A stretch of DNA of 64,000 nt from Lepidostoma basale (Eukaryota; Arthropoda; Insecta; Trichoptera; Lepidostomatidae): NCBI GenBank assembly GCA_022606425.2, contig JAHDVF020001237.1, positions 186,001 through 250,000 on the forward strand. Direction: 5' to 3'. The position numbers were made by a program, and so were the translations under genes. The notes below the pieces were generated by a model, which was not told the DNA's origin, made no database searches, and worked only from the letters and a program-made list of their open reading frames with translations. This document shows, piece after piece, positions 1 to 10,385 of the stretch. Position 1 is the first letter of the stretch. Each line of letters opens with the position of its first letter.

Positions 1-1058
1 AATCAACTGTCAACTGTCAAATTGACAGTCTGTAGAAACAATATTGCCAGTTTAAAAATCAAACCTCTAAAAAAACACCTTATATACTCGTATAGTCATA
101 TTCTCCATTATTTAGTACATACAAATTTGAAAATATTTGAACAAGAGCAGAAATCTATCCCTTGGCAATGTTTCCGAATCGTGGAATACATCTTGAATTT
201 GTATTTTATATTATTATATACCATGGTTAAATACAATGTGTACTATTATCATTTTATATCTATAAGTTTAAAATATCTAACCACAAAGTGAGTGCTTCAT
301 ATGTAAATTTAAAATTCAAATACTTTTATTTCACTCCCTGTTAGGTATTGCGGCTTTGCGATCGATGTATTGTTATGCATATCGATTATTTTCTTAGTAG
401 ATATGTTCATGGATTGCAGCATCTTCTTGCATATATATTAACACCAAAGTTATATATTTACATTTTTTAGAATACTAGAGAACTCAGCATAACCACACCA
501 GTCACATACATATAGTACGGTATTTATAGCACTTTAGATAAACTTTTAGTTGCAATGTATGTTTATCCGACAGCGATCTTATCTAAGAGGATTGTTCCTT
601 TTAGAATTTAGCAATTATTATTTACTTACTTAACCCTTGCAATAAAAATCGTTACGTGTGGAGCCCTAGACATGTTACGCAGGTATACAGATCTCTCGTG
701 AAAACTTAAACAGAAAACGTTCAGTCTTAATGTATTATATGAACGTCTTTATGTGGGTGCGTTAGGATATTTCAGTTGTTTGGAAACCTAATAAAATTGC
801 TCCCGAAATTCTGAAGGGAATACGTAAAGATGTTTTTATACAGACAAATGCGATTATTTCATCGAATTTAATACAATTTGTATGATACACTTATCTCCTG
901 GAGGGTCACCCACGTTCATTCCTCTCTAATGAATTTGTTTACTGAATCTCGCGAATCGGTTGGTTGCCGAATTTTATATTAGATGTGTAGTAATGAATAT
1001 TTAATTTCAAGGAAATCAGTCAATATTGCTTATAAAAGTTATTATGTTCTAATTTCTT
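1..1058. other. AT-rich stretch without a recognised gene
   Basis: No coding pattern is visible; the 89-codon open frame at 22-291 is low-complexity and looks like chance. The segment at about 175-310 is similar to 38730-38860: both have a ccatggttaa start and an accacaaagtg-gtgctt block, so it is probably an old dispersed repeat. Confidence 0.6.
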
Positions 1059-1285
1059 GTTTCTTGAACAATGATGTAAAACTCCATATTAAATAATTAA
1101 TACGAATGAAAACGTCAGTTTTCTAGAAGTTTTATTATACTTTATGGAAATGACATGTTTTGCCCATCTAAGGCATTATCAAATTTGATAATGACAAGAA
1201 GGGCGAAAGATATCATTCTCATAAAATATAATAAAACTTCTAGAAAACTGACGTTTTCATTCGTATTAATTAGTTATTATGTTCG
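1059..1285. repeat. H1 long inverted repeat, copy 1
   Basis: A left arm running from tgtttcttgaacaatgatg through aatacgaatgaaaacgtcag and ctagaagttttattata is repeated in inverse orientation to about 1280. The outer part of the right arm is missing. The centre holds gataatgacaagaagggcgaaag, a decayed form of the hammerhead-like motif kept in better copies (see 63432-63575). There is no ORF. I read it as two head-to-head units of a Penelope-like terminal repeat or a foldback MITE. Confidence 0.85.
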
Positions 1286-1439
1286 TTTATAATAATTAAA
1301 GCACAAAAATCAGGATCGTCCAGCTGACAAAATTTGCACCATCTAAAAGAACATTGTGTTATATTATTTTTATTATGTTATTTTATTTTATATTATTTGT
1401 TTTAGATTTATTTTGTAAACGTCGGACAATCAAAGTGTG

Positions 1440-1600
1440 CGCGGGAGATGCCTATTGGTGGCGATGAGGTTCGCAACTCATCACACCGCGTCTCCCGCGT
1501 AGGAGAAAAGATAAGGATGGAGTGCCGCATCGGTTAAAGTATGGCAGTCCATTATTTGTGCCTACCCCTTCGGGGAGACGGCGTGATGGTTAGTTAGTGC
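1440..1600 (+). mobile_element. LINE-A 3' end, strongly 5'-truncated
   Basis: The end reads ctaccccttcggggagacgg, then gcgtgatggttagttagt, matching the 3' terminus of about 18 other copies in this window. Upstream, aaggatggagtgccgcatcg is shared with the minus-strand copy at 7642-7747, so these two belong to one subfamily. The tail is (GTTA)n. No reading frame of useful length survives. Confidence 0.8.
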
Positions 1601-2032
1601 CCTCGGAAGGTTTCTAGATAACGGATTCAATATTTAATATGGAGTTTTAAATCATTGTACAAATTAAAATTTAATTTAATTATCAATAGACATTACAAAA
1701 AAAAGGTTTCTGGTATCTATTGAGATCAGGTAAAATATATTATTTTAATACCAGGAACGCATGATATGGGAATGACTTTAGAAAGACAAGATACTAGATC
1801 TAGAGTGTTTGCTTTTCGACCGTACTTTCACGTATATGAAAGACTTCACAAGAAACAATAAACGCAATGTACAACTTTATATTTACATTATAGAAAACTC
1901 GTACTTATTATCGTTTTCTTATTTACATTTAATGAATATTAGTTTGAATTACAACTACTTTATTTGAATATTTTTTCTTTTCACATATGTTTTTTGCTAC
2001 TAATGTTTTGTTTTCATCATTTATTCACGACG
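1601..2032. other. AT-rich spacer
   Basis: I see no gene or clear repeat between the LINE-A tail and the LINE-D insertion. Confidence 0.5.
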
Positions 2033-2858
2033 ATCAGTGATCGCCTTCTTCTTCTTCTCTTTGTCCTGTCACCTCCGTGGTGCATAGGGCCTCAAGGAAT
2101 CTTCTCCACCCGACTCTATCGCATGCCTGATGCTTAACATCATCCCAAGTGAGGCCTGCTGCCTTAACCTCGACCTGCGGGGTTCTTCTCCAGGTGGCTC
2201 TTGGTCTGCCTCGCTTTCTCTTTTCCCCCATAGGGGACCAGTCTAGTGCGCCCTGAGCGATGCAGGCTGGGTTCCGTCTCAGAGTGTGACCGATCCACTG
2301 CCATGTGCGCCTAGCGACTTGTTCTATAATTGGCCTTTGGCCTGCCATGGTCCAGAGAACGGCATTTGACACTGTTTGGGGCCAATAGATTTTAAATATT
2401 GAGCGAAGGCACCTATTTATAAACACCTGGAGTTTACCAATAACGTCTGCGGTAGACTTCCAAGTCTCACATCCGTACAGCAGTACGCTTTTAACGCTAC
2501 TGCTGAATACTTGGAGCTTGAGCTTTCTCGAAATGATACCGGAGCGCCATACGGGGCGAAGCATAGCGAAAGCTCCCCTTGCCTTGTCAAGTCTGCTGGC
2601 TACATCCTCCTCCGTACCTCCTGAGCCTGCTATCATACTACCGAGGTAGCAGAAGCTGGTCGTGGTCACAACGGGGACACCGTGGAGCAAGATTGGGGTG
2701 GAGTCATTTGTGGACACTCGTAGGTCTACTGTCTTGGACATGTTAATCTTGGGACCTACTTTTGCCGCTTCCTCGTGAAGTCTACAAAGCTTCCGCTCCG
2801 CATCCACCCGGCTTACCGAAAGCAAACAGAGGTCATCAGCATAATCAGTGATCGCCTT
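2033..2858 (-). mobile_element. LINE-D, 5'-truncated insertion with 15-bp target-site duplication
   Basis: The 15-bp direct repeat atcagtgatcgcctt lies at 2033-2047 and again at 2844-2858 and encloses 796 bp. On the minus strand the insert begins inside the reverse-transcriptase palm region, runs to the end of the ORF, and finishes in a short GAA-type tail (2048-2060) directly against the duplication. A truncated 5' end, a simple-repeat tail and a perfect target-site duplication are the signature of target-primed reverse transcription. The conservation of the duplication suggests this is the youngest clear retrotransposition event in the window. Confidence 0.93.
2034..2858 (-). pseudogene. 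Non-LTR retrotransposon reverse transcriptase, C-terminal part
   Basis: This is the C-terminal piece of a LINE reverse transcriptase, which copies element RNA at a nicked target site. The open frame starts at about 2858 and contains DYADDLCLLS, the palm catalytic box (YADD), followed by a thumb/connection region with FCYLGSMIAG, a LLYGCETWK motif near residue 115 of the open frame, and a basic GEKRKRGRPRATWRR segment near the end. It is open for about 270 codons without a stop or frameshift, unusual here and consistent with a young insertion. A full ORF2 is usually about 900-1100 residues, so the endonuclease and the fingers are missing and it cannot be active. The stop codon (2034-2036) lies in the target duplication, so the element itself supplied no stop. 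RTE-like or a neighbouring clade is likely; the exact clade is not settled from this fragment. Confidence 0.9.
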
Positions 2859-2991
2859 AATAACGTAATATTATATTGTCGAAACCGATCAGCAGTAAAA
2901 GTAGTATAAGCAATGAAAATACATATAATGTGTGATCGCATAATTCGTACTATAATATTATAGATACTTAAAAAAAAAAATTGTATTTTTT

Positions 2992-3185
2992 AATGATGTT
3001 AAACTCCATATTAAATAATTGATACGAATGAAAACGTCGGTTTTCTAGAAGTAATTGGAGTGACATATTTTGCCTGTCTAAAGCACCATTATCAAATGAT
3101 GCCTTAGACGGGCGAAACATGTGATTCCCATAAATTATAATAAAACTTCTAGAAAATAAACGTTTTTATTCATACTAATTATGAC
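2992..3185. repeat. H1 long inverted repeat, copy 2
   Basis: Both arms are present, with gatacgaatgaaaacgtcgg on the left and its inverse on the right. At the centre is gatgccttagacgggcgaaa followed by catgtg: a short stem-loop, then GAAAC and an ACATGT palindrome. Right of the right arm the outer block is reduced to gacatcatcg. Confidence 0.85.
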
Positions 3186-3795
3186 ATCATCGATTTTATG
3201 TTTTTAGTTTGAATTGAATATTACGTTTCGTTTTTCATTGTTTTTAATAGATTTTTTTTTCATTTAATAATTATGCATTTATTTAATGTTGTAGATGTTT
3301 AATACATCTGCATTTGGAGCTCTGAGGTTTTATTTTGTTTTTGTGGTTGATATATTCTAAACCTTGTATAGTTTTACCTCTGTTACACACGGTAAGGGTT
3401 GAGCTATCCACGGCTTCAGTAGTAAGTAGGGTTAGGCTTGTTTACAAAGCAACGTAATAAAATATTGTCTTTACATTTTTTACTCCTTTAAATCTTACCA
3501 ACCAACGCAGATTTACATATTTACGACAATCTCGCTGCTCTAGCAGAGAACGGTATTGTTTAACATTTTTAGTCCAAGTTTTTCTGCTTCATTTTGCGTT
3601 TATTTATTCCGCGTAGTCTTGCAGTGCCGCTTCTCTGCCACCTTACTGCCGCCTTACTGCCGCCCCGTGTTCAGCCGAAATGAAGTGTACAAAGTTTATC
3701 AGCGCTGCCCTCCGATGTTTACTTTTAATTTATGGTTTCCTCAGCTGAAAAGTTTATACCGTTAAACTCATTATATCGCCTTTATTTTTCAATAC
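3186..3795. other. No recognised gene
   Basis: Mostly AT-rich. A small GC-richer patch at 3625-3675 carries three imperfect copies of ttactgccgcc. The 69-codon frame at 3556-3765 covers it but shows no family resemblance. Confidence 0.5.
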
Positions 3796-3888
3796 AAACT
3801 AACAAACTAACCATCACGCAGTCTCCCAGAGGGGTAGGCAGAAATAATGGACCGCTCTGCCATTCTTTTCTCGCTTACTCTAAATAAA
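3796..3888 (-). mobile_element. LINE-A 3' end fragment
   Basis: On the plus strand it reads ctaaccatcacgcagtctcc then gaggggtaggcagaaataat, the inverse of the LINE-A terminus. Less than 100 bp remains. Another LINE-A end in the same orientation lies about 110 bp away at 3998. Confidence 0.8.
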
Positions 3889-3997
3889 TGCTAGCGTTTA
3901 AACATCTACTTATTTTTGTATTTACGTGAAATATCGTAACTATTCATTCAAGATTAATCAGCTTACACAGATTTGACAAGTTTACACGCGTTTCGAC

Positions 3998-4320
3998 TAT
4001 AACTAACTAACTAACCATCACGTCATCTCCCTGCAGGGAAGCCAGAAAGAATGGACCGCTTTATTTTTTTGTTCTGACATGTCTCTCCCTTCCTCAATAT
4101 TCATACACCATGCCATCTACTCACGTTGATTTCTCCGTCAATTTACTTGGCCGAAATTTAATATTTAATTTTTTCGCTGTTCTGTCTTCATTTATTCTTT
4201 CCATGTGTCTAAACCATCTTAATGACTCTTTCATTATTTTATTTATAACACTTTTATTTGAACCGCATTCACATCTTATAATTGCATCAATATATAGTTA
4301 TGCATATTCTCAGGGTCGCT
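3998..4320 (-). mobile_element. LINE-A 3' end, degraded
   Basis: It starts with a clear (CTAA)n tail and the complement of the ORF end, then about 300 bp of decayed ORF sequence including tgtctaaaccatcttaatga. Stops and frameshifts are frequent on the minus strand, so this is an old copy. Confidence 0.8.
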
Positions 4321-4404
4321 TGATTCAACCTAATTAATTGGATCTTTTTTATTATATATTAAGTTAATAAATACCAATAACTATTCAACATTCAATACTG
4401 TACG

Positions 4405-4500
4405 GCCGATATTAAGATTGCTGGACGTGGTTAGATGAAAGTGGCAATGGATAAGGGGCAGTAGCGTGCTTTGGGAGAGGCCTACAAACAGATTATTCAA
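4405..4500 (+). mobile_element. LINE-C 3' end fragment
   Basis: The plus-strand translation contains AMDKGQ, a stop in place of the usual W, then RALGEAYKQ. It matches the closing segment of the LINE-C copies at 57142-57364 (MDRGRWRAGEGYVQQW) and 45425-45845. Confidence 0.65.
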
Positions 4501-4714
4501 AACCATAGATTTTCGTGAGTTATTGCAGTATATATTAAAAAAATATACTCGTTAAAAGCTCGAACGGTCCAAATACATCAATACTCGTATATAAATAAAT
4601 TCTAAAATGTTTTCAGTTTATATTTTTTTTTTAGTCTAGATCATCTTATGCCTTAAATATTTCATGATACAATGGTATAGTATTTATTTTCTTCTATAAT
4701 AAATAATGATTTTC

Positions 4715-4845
4715 ATGACATGTTTCTGGTCACGAACGTAGCCCTTCCTCGGTGCAAAAAAAATTTACCGGTGACCTGTGTTAAAATTTCTACACTGAGG
4801 AAGGGCATGTGCGACCCGAAACATTGTTGTGAAGGATGCAATGTT
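4715..4845. repeat. H5 hairpin with hammerhead-like motif
   Basis: The left arm, read in reverse complement, gives caccgaggaagggctacg followed by a gaaacat block; the right arm gives cactgaggaagggcatgtgc and cccgaaacattg. The arms are inverted versions of one unit separated by about 30 bp. The right arm holds CTGAGGA (4795-4801), one extra A, GGG pairing with CCC (4803-4805 with 4815-4817), then GAAAC (4818-4822). Confidence 0.65.
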
Positions 4846-5669
4846 TTTAAAAAAGCTATTCAATTATTACTTCTTTTTTTTTTCGTTAAACTAGGTGTAG
4901 CGCCCATTAACTTTTTTGTTACAAGTAACTCCCAAAATACATTCTACAGTTTGGACACACAAAATCTTCCAGTAGACAAATATTTTCTAGATTTTACTTT
5001 TAGGGTATCTACCCACGTAACATTTTGTGACAGCGTCATTTTTAATTTATCATATTCCTACCTGGCACACCTGTAGACTTTCTTTATCCGACCTTTCTTA
5101 TCTTCCCTGGATCCAGGTGTCTTAGGTTTATCCGGCAATACTTCACGGGCCTTCTTATAAATTTAATTTACATACTAAGATGCTTCCTTTCCAATGTACC
5201 CCGTTAGATTTTTCGAGAGAAAATTTCTTATTTGAAATCGTGGATAATTATGTCGCACTTCTTCTTCAATTTCCGTCACTTTACGGGCTCTTTTTTGCCG
5301 CAATTAGAACAGCAAAATCGGATTTAAAAATGGTTTTAGTCACAAAGGTCGCAGTAATGAAATTAACGACGAATTTTCCTTTTGAGACATTTTTTTTATT
5401 TTGGAAAACCATATTACATTCTGTAGGCACCTAGATAAAACTTATTCCTCGTCGAGAAAAAATAACTTTTTCGTTTTTCTGTTGACTGCTTGAATCTTTT
5501 GAATGTTATAAAATATGTCTGTTTATATAGTAAGTATACATCATGAACACAAGAGTCATGATCGAAGATGTAATGCAGCGAATGAAGAAAGAAATGTAAA
5601 TTATTAACTGTTAAATAATAAAACTTGTTTTTAATGTATCACAATATTATTTTTATTTAACATTGTCTA
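4846..5669. other. No recognised gene
   Basis: AT-rich with thymine runs. The frames at 4720-5076 and 5180-5434 have no domain, codon bias or splice context that I can defend. Confidence 0.5.
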
Positions 5670-5718
5670 TAATGTTGAAGTATCATAGTGTTTCGGCCAA
5701 AACAATGGACTATTAAAT
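5670..5718 (+). repeat. H4 outer-end fragment
   Basis: gaagtatcatagtgtttcgg and ccaaaacaatggactatt match the outer end of the H4 unit, also seen at 20900-20945 and inverted at 30400-30455. Confidence 0.6.
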
Positions 5719-5729
5719 GATTAAGTCCA

Positions 5730-5980
5730 TAAAAAGCAGGAAACGTAAATACTTCGGGCACACTATGAGAAACGAGAAATATAATGTGCTGTTTTCCTTT
5801 AATTTTCCTTGTTTTACCAAAGTAAAATGGAAAGAAATCAAAGTGTCGGTAGACGAAAAAAATCCTAGCTAAAAAACCTTCGAGAATCGTTCAGTTGCAT
5901 TACATCATTGTTTAGAATTGCTGCATCCAAAGTAAAAAAAAAGTGAAATTGTCCAACTTCTGATCGGAAAACAATAAGAT
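5730..5980 (+). mobile_element. LINE-G C-terminal fragment
   Basis: Decayed frames on the plus strand read KYFGHTMRNEKYNVL, then NQSVGRRKKS, then tttagaattgctgcatccaa (the usual FRAAxSK stretch) and ccaacttctgatcgga. This order (FGH-MRN, SVGRRR, FRAA, NLRS) is the standard ending of one LINE ORF2 type. Several frameshifts are present, so it is inactive. It follows the H4 fragment directly. Confidence 0.65.
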
Positions 5981-6409
5981 GATATACTGACATCAAAAAT
6001 TTTTCTAGTCTTCTTTCTGAAGTGAGTGTTAAGTTTTGTGCTTGTAGAAATACCAATTTGCATAATCGCTGTACCATGGAACCGTGAAAACTTATTTGAA
6101 GTAAGGCGAGAACTTATGAACATACAAGACAGAAATTTACAAATATGTTCTTGAGATAATTGGATTACAAAGTTGTGGTTTAACAGTTTGTTGGGTGCTC
6201 TGGGGTGTGTTATGTTGTGATGAATATATTATCAGAATTGATTTTCTCTGCGGAAAACATTTAGGCATCTATTTAATAAAGCATTTAATACCAGATATAC
6301 TGAAATAATAAGCTTAGGGGTGAATTCAGACGTTGGTATTAATTATTTTAGATTTCAGATCTAAAGATTAAGAGTATAGTGTTCTCTCGAGTTCCTGTGG
6401 GATTTAGCA

Positions 6410-6920
6410 TGTTTATAAAAGACGTTTCAGTAAAACAGGCGAAAAAGTTCAAATATCTGAGCGTGATGCGGAGCGAGGAGCGAGGCAAACGGATCTACTA
6501 TGCGAAGTTAAGAAAAATCCTGATATAAAGATCAGCAGCAAAGTACAGATCTATAAAACTATTTCAAACTATCAACTATCGTGACATATTGATTAGAACC
6601 CACGATTAACACTATAATTATTAAAACACGCTGAGGGTGTCAGAAATGAAAACACTCAGGAACATATCTTGCAAGACACTCCCCTAATAAGGAATGAAAG
6701 GAAATATGCGATGTAGAAAATGTCGTTAGATAGGGGAGGCAAAGGAGAAGACATTGACATGCACACGCGAGAAGACACCAAGGTTGGCGACCCCCGGTCT
6801 ACCAAATACTTGTATAATAGATAGATCGAGAGCTTAGAATCGACCTTGCAGAAGATCAATCCCTCTTCAGAAATAGGTCACAAGACCTGCATTTAGAAGA
6901 AGTAGAAGAATATTTCAGGT
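6410..6920 (+). mobile_element. LINE-B 3' end, frameshifted
   Basis: Translation in changing frames gives KFKYLSVM, RVSEMKTLRNISCKTL, and a final tcacaagacctgcatttaga with an agaagtagaagaa tail. Other copies of the family show the same EMRTLR-I-KTLRDR segment (15.5, 23.2 and 40.7 kb). Multiple stops make it a dead copy of about 500 bp. Confidence 0.75.
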
Positions 6921-7261
6921 TATACTCGTACATACCTGTACATTTTGAATACTGGTTGAGATTTTAATCTCCACCGTCGTTTCAGTAATAAAGCAGAATT
7001 ACATGGTTTGCCTCCCCATTACCAAATGTTTTTTCATAAAGCTTATTTAAGTGATTAAAATCAGAAACAGAGCAGTAAATCGTTAATATTATTATTATTT
7101 ATATAACAGCTGCAATCGGATATTGCATGAGATTATATAATCTATATACATTTATAAAGTCATGAGAAAATAGCTTTTTTTTTAATTATTGTTATAGATT
7201 TGTTAATACTATTTCATTATAAATTAACAGTTTATTTTATTCTAAAACCTCCTTTTTTCTT
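6921..7261. other. AT-rich spacer
   Basis: Nothing recognised; a (TTA)-rich run lies near 7087-7100. Confidence 0.5.
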
Positions 7262-7294
7262 TTTTTTTCTTAATGGCCTACATTAAGAAAAAAA
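7262..7294. repeat. Perfect 14-bp inverted repeat
   Basis: Two arms, tttttttcttaatg and cattaagaaaaaaa, flank a 5-base loop. On the minus strand it lies immediately beyond the 3' end of a LINE-B fragment. Confidence 0.7.
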
Positions 7295-7297
7295 GGT

Positions 7298-7397
7298 AGC
7301 ATATTACTTAAGAAGGATTGGCCTCCTAAAATATAAATTCTCAGCTTTCGATCCATCTTTTGGCGGTCTGCCTGGGGGTGGTTTACCTTAGATTATA
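7298..7397 (-). mobile_element. LINE-B 3' end fragment
   Basis: Read on the minus strand, the piece encodes PPGRPPKD followed by sequence ending near LRRPILLK-like residues. It resembles the plus-strand fragment at 8572-8690 (GRPPKICLRG). About 100 bp remains. Confidence 0.6.
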
Positions 7398-7420
7398 TCT
7401 CACTAGAAAATACGACGATA

Positions 7421-7629
7421 GACGACCTTCGTGGCAGAGTGTTAAGAGCTCTGACTTCTATACCGAAGGTCCCGGGTTCGATTCCCGGCGATTGCAGTGT
7501 GATTGTCTCACTATCTTTGGTCTGGTGTAGAATTCACGTGACAATAAAATGGCGATACATTGGCTACCTATCACATGTCACGAAAATCAATATAATAGCT
7601 AAAAAAAAATATTGTATTCAGTAATTGGG
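7421..7629 (+). mobile_element. S1 SINE (tRNA-derived), copy 1
   Basis: The head contains an A box (gtggcagagtgttaag) and a B box (gggttcgattcc), the internal RNA polymerase III promoter. The body follows with a cacgtgacaataaaatggcg block. The first half resembles a tRNA-Ser-like gene (GTGGCxGAGTGG). The 3' part ends in gtaattgggttcaa, where a LINE-A fragment has inserted. The (AAT)n segment seen in the 25.8 and 32.2 kb copies is absent. Confidence 0.85.
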
Positions 7630-7759
7630 TTCAAACAAACTAACTAACTAACTAACCATCACGCCGTCTCCCCGAAAGGGTAGGCAGAAAGAATGGACTG
7701 TCACACTTTTACTGATGCGGCACTCCATCCTTCTCTTTTCGCCCCTTTTCAAACAAACT
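7630..7759 (-). mobile_element. 106-bp LINE-A insertion with 12-bp target duplication
   Basis: The direct repeat ttcaaacaaact occurs at 7630-7641 and 7748-7759. Between them is only the last 106 bp of LINE-A on the minus strand: (TTAG)n tail, the ORF-end complement and the tgatgcggcactccatcctt segment. The insertion sits at the 3' end of the S1 SINE, so the SINE was there first. The 5' truncation is extreme. Confidence 0.9.
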
Positions 7760-8571
7760 TAAAATAAATTGGTGGAAACTTCATATAGTTGACAAGAAAA
7801 AAAATCATTGTTAGCGTTATTCTTAGAATTTAGTTATGAACATTTTTCTAAGTTTTTATTACAAAAATAAAGTAAAGCAGATTTTATGCTTTCTCTGTTC
7901 GTCCTTCATGTTGTGTTGACAGATCGATGTGATAAAGTTTTCTCTAAACTATTCTCAAGGGAAAAGCTATGTCATTCGCAAAGTCGACAAACTGAAATGT
8001 CTCGCTAACAAACACACGTCTTATTTGCGATTACGTATTTCTTAAGTCAAACTTTCAGAACGATATTTTAAACGAGTTTTACGGCACTTTGTTATTCTGT
8101 TTTTTTGTTGATGTAGAGCTCTTTTTTTTTAAATTTAGATCAGAAGTAATATTCTTTATAACTTTCTTATTTTCTTCAATTTAATTTATTACATCCATAA
8201 ATTTAAATGTCGACTCGGAAGTCAGTCACCCAACTTATATTATATATTTCAGTTACCATATACGAGTTTTGTTGTTAATGTACGAGTGAATTTGGATAAT
8301 ATCACACGTGTTTTACCATAACACGTATAAATATAATCTACTTAAACAAGCAAAAGTCACACAAAGTCTTCGAATAACAAAACTTTTTAATGATCTATTT
8401 GAATTTTCAGAAGTAAATATGGAAATCACAGATATCAGCATAATGTAATATAATAGAAGATTTAAATATTTTATAAGAACTCGTATATGTAACTATTTGA
8501 TTAAAAAAATAGACACTCAGGATTTGAACCAATGATATCAAAATATTTTACGAACTCCAATTTAAACATAA
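7760..8571. other. AT-rich sequence without a recognised gene
   Basis: No repeat family from this window and no coding pattern identified. Confidence 0.5.
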
Positions 8572-8692
8572 TATACCCCCGGGCAGACCACCAAAAATAT
8601 GTCTGCGAGGTCGACTCCTAGGAGACCAATTCCTCTTAAAAAACAGTTCACAAGGCCTACACTAAGAGGAAGAAGAAGAATACAATTTAAAC
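8572..8692 (+). mobile_element. LINE-B 3' end fragment
   Basis: It encodes GRPPKICLRG and ends gttcacaaggcctacactaa with a gaggaagaagaagaa tail. The order GRPP, then aaggcctac, then (GAA)n matches the 3' end at 6870-6920. Confidence 0.7.
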
Positions 8693-8698
8693 ATAAAT

Positions 8699-8905
8699 AA
8701 TAGTTAATACGAATGAAAACGTCAGTTTTCATTTGTATTAACTATTCGTATTACTACTCGTATATGACATTTGATAATGCCTTAGAAGGGCAAAACATGT
8801 CATTCCCATAAAATATAATAAAACTTCTAGAAAACTGACGTTTTCATTCCGTATTAATTATTTGATATGGAGTTTAACATCATTGTTCAAGAAACAATAA
8901 ATAAG
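8699..8905. repeat. H1 copy 3, with a shortened left arm
   Basis: The right arm is complete, from gataatgccttagaagggca through tctagaaaactgacg to ttgttcaagaaacaataa. The left arm is replaced by a short foldback: gttaatacgaatgaaaac and its inverse, three bases apart. The core reads GGGC then AAAAC instead of GAAAC. Confidence 0.85.
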
Positions 8906-8914
8906 TAATAGTTC

Positions 8915-9000
8915 ATTATAAGGAAGAAGGAAACTGGTGTTCCCAGGATTGAACGAAGTCCCTAGGATCGAGATCTAAATATTCTGTAGTCTTCACCACC
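8915..9000 (-). mobile_element. S2 SINE, degraded
   Basis: ggaagaaggaaactggtg and a damaged B-box complement (ggattgaacgaag) match the minus orientation of S2 at 61383-61562. Only the head region is recognisable. Confidence 0.5.
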
Positions 9001-10137
9001 ATCCCATGAATGTTTCATACTTTTTTGGTGCCTGACACCCAAATACTTTTCGAAGACCTTTAAGACCGGAGAGAAAGCCTTATTATCAAACCAAACCCAG
9101 AGCTTATTTGTCATATTCAGAATAGAGGTTCACGGTTGTGGTGGACGTTCTGGTTCGAATGCTCTTTATATTGTAGATGCGATGGTCAATGGCGTCAAGT
9201 CTTCCAAAAAGATCACGACTTTTGTGCCTGTTGACCGTAAAACTCGACCCCTAGTAACAGAAAGAGCTGAGAAAAAATTGGGCAGTTTTGTTAGGTTTTT
9301 AGTAAATATATCCCTCTTCCCATCGCAGGTGTGAAACGGTAAACCTTCCTCACTGTTTTCCGAACTTAGACGCCTCTCAACCTGTGCGGTCTGTATCCTT
9401 TTTCAATGCAAACTCAAAGATTTATCACACCTAGTACGAAGAGTACGTATGTGTACATATAGTCATTCAAACTCCTTTATGCGGTATGCTTATCGTGAAC
9501 ACGATAAAGCTCTGAATTGGTACGCGAAGAAAGCTTTATCTATGAAAGTTTTTCGTATATTTCTTTAGAAAATGGCACGAGTATAACTAAAAAAGGTTCG
9601 CATAGTTAAAGAACGGATATTCACTTCCTTATATTCCTACTTATTTTTTTACACCGCCTATCTTTTTAATATCTTATATAAAATTTCTTTTGGAAGCTTA
9701 GCTGCTAGTATAGTATTTGTGTGATGTGTGTGAATTTCCTATACACATATACTTTATTATATTTGTATGATGTGTGTGAATTTCCTTTACACATAATATA
9801 CTTTATTTGCTACTTTGATCCACTAAAAATATTTTTAAAGCTGGAATATATTTGTCTCCGAAGAATTATTTATTTATTTTGTTTTTGACGGAAATGATTC
9901 CTTTACATTTTTTAATACTAGTAAACACGAATTTTGAATGGTTTTACTTGGATTTAATTTATATAATCAATTATATAAAAAGTTCTGACAAATTTGCATA
10001 AAAAAAAATTCTATAATTTCGCCCTACCCTTAAGTTTTCTATAATCAATATAAGGACACAATTTTTGGCGAATTGGTTCAGTTTGAGAATGCCTTCGCAA
10101 GGCAAAACAAATTTATAACTAATATTACGTTAATCAA
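9001..10137. other. Unassigned sequence with one small tandem duplication
   Basis: The part at 9000-9430 is somewhat richer in GC than its surroundings but gives no recognised translation. At 9713-9808 a 47-bp unit containing gatgtgtgtgaatttcct is present twice. Confidence 0.5.
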
Positions 10138-10385
10138 ATGATTAAACGAAAATCTCTTGATGGTTATTCATTTTAAGTAATAATTTAATAAAACGATTTT
10201 TTTTAACTATTCCACTTTTGTCTTTATTTTGACAGTGACCGGTTTCGCCAGGCTTGATTACATCGATGCCAGCGAGCCTGGCGAAAACGGGCGCTGTCGA
10301 AATAATGACCAAAGTGGAAGTAGTTAAAAAAAACATCGTTTAATTAATTATTAAATAATATTGACGTTTTTTTATAGAAATGAAA
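10138..10385. repeat. H3 hairpin
   Basis: The left arm includes ccacttttgtctttattttg and gaccggtttcgccaggct; the right arm is its inverse, agcctggcgaaaacgggcgc followed by gaccaaagtggaagtagtta. The left arm in minus orientation carries GAAACCGGTC (10237-10246), and the right arm has a GCCAG/CTGGC stem before GAAAA. A second, decayed copy lies at 51830-52020. Confidence 0.8.

Noticed and set aside
7642..7660. Telomere-like repeat
   Set aside because: The unit is TTAG (4 bp), not TTAGG, and it is attached to every LINE-A 3' end.
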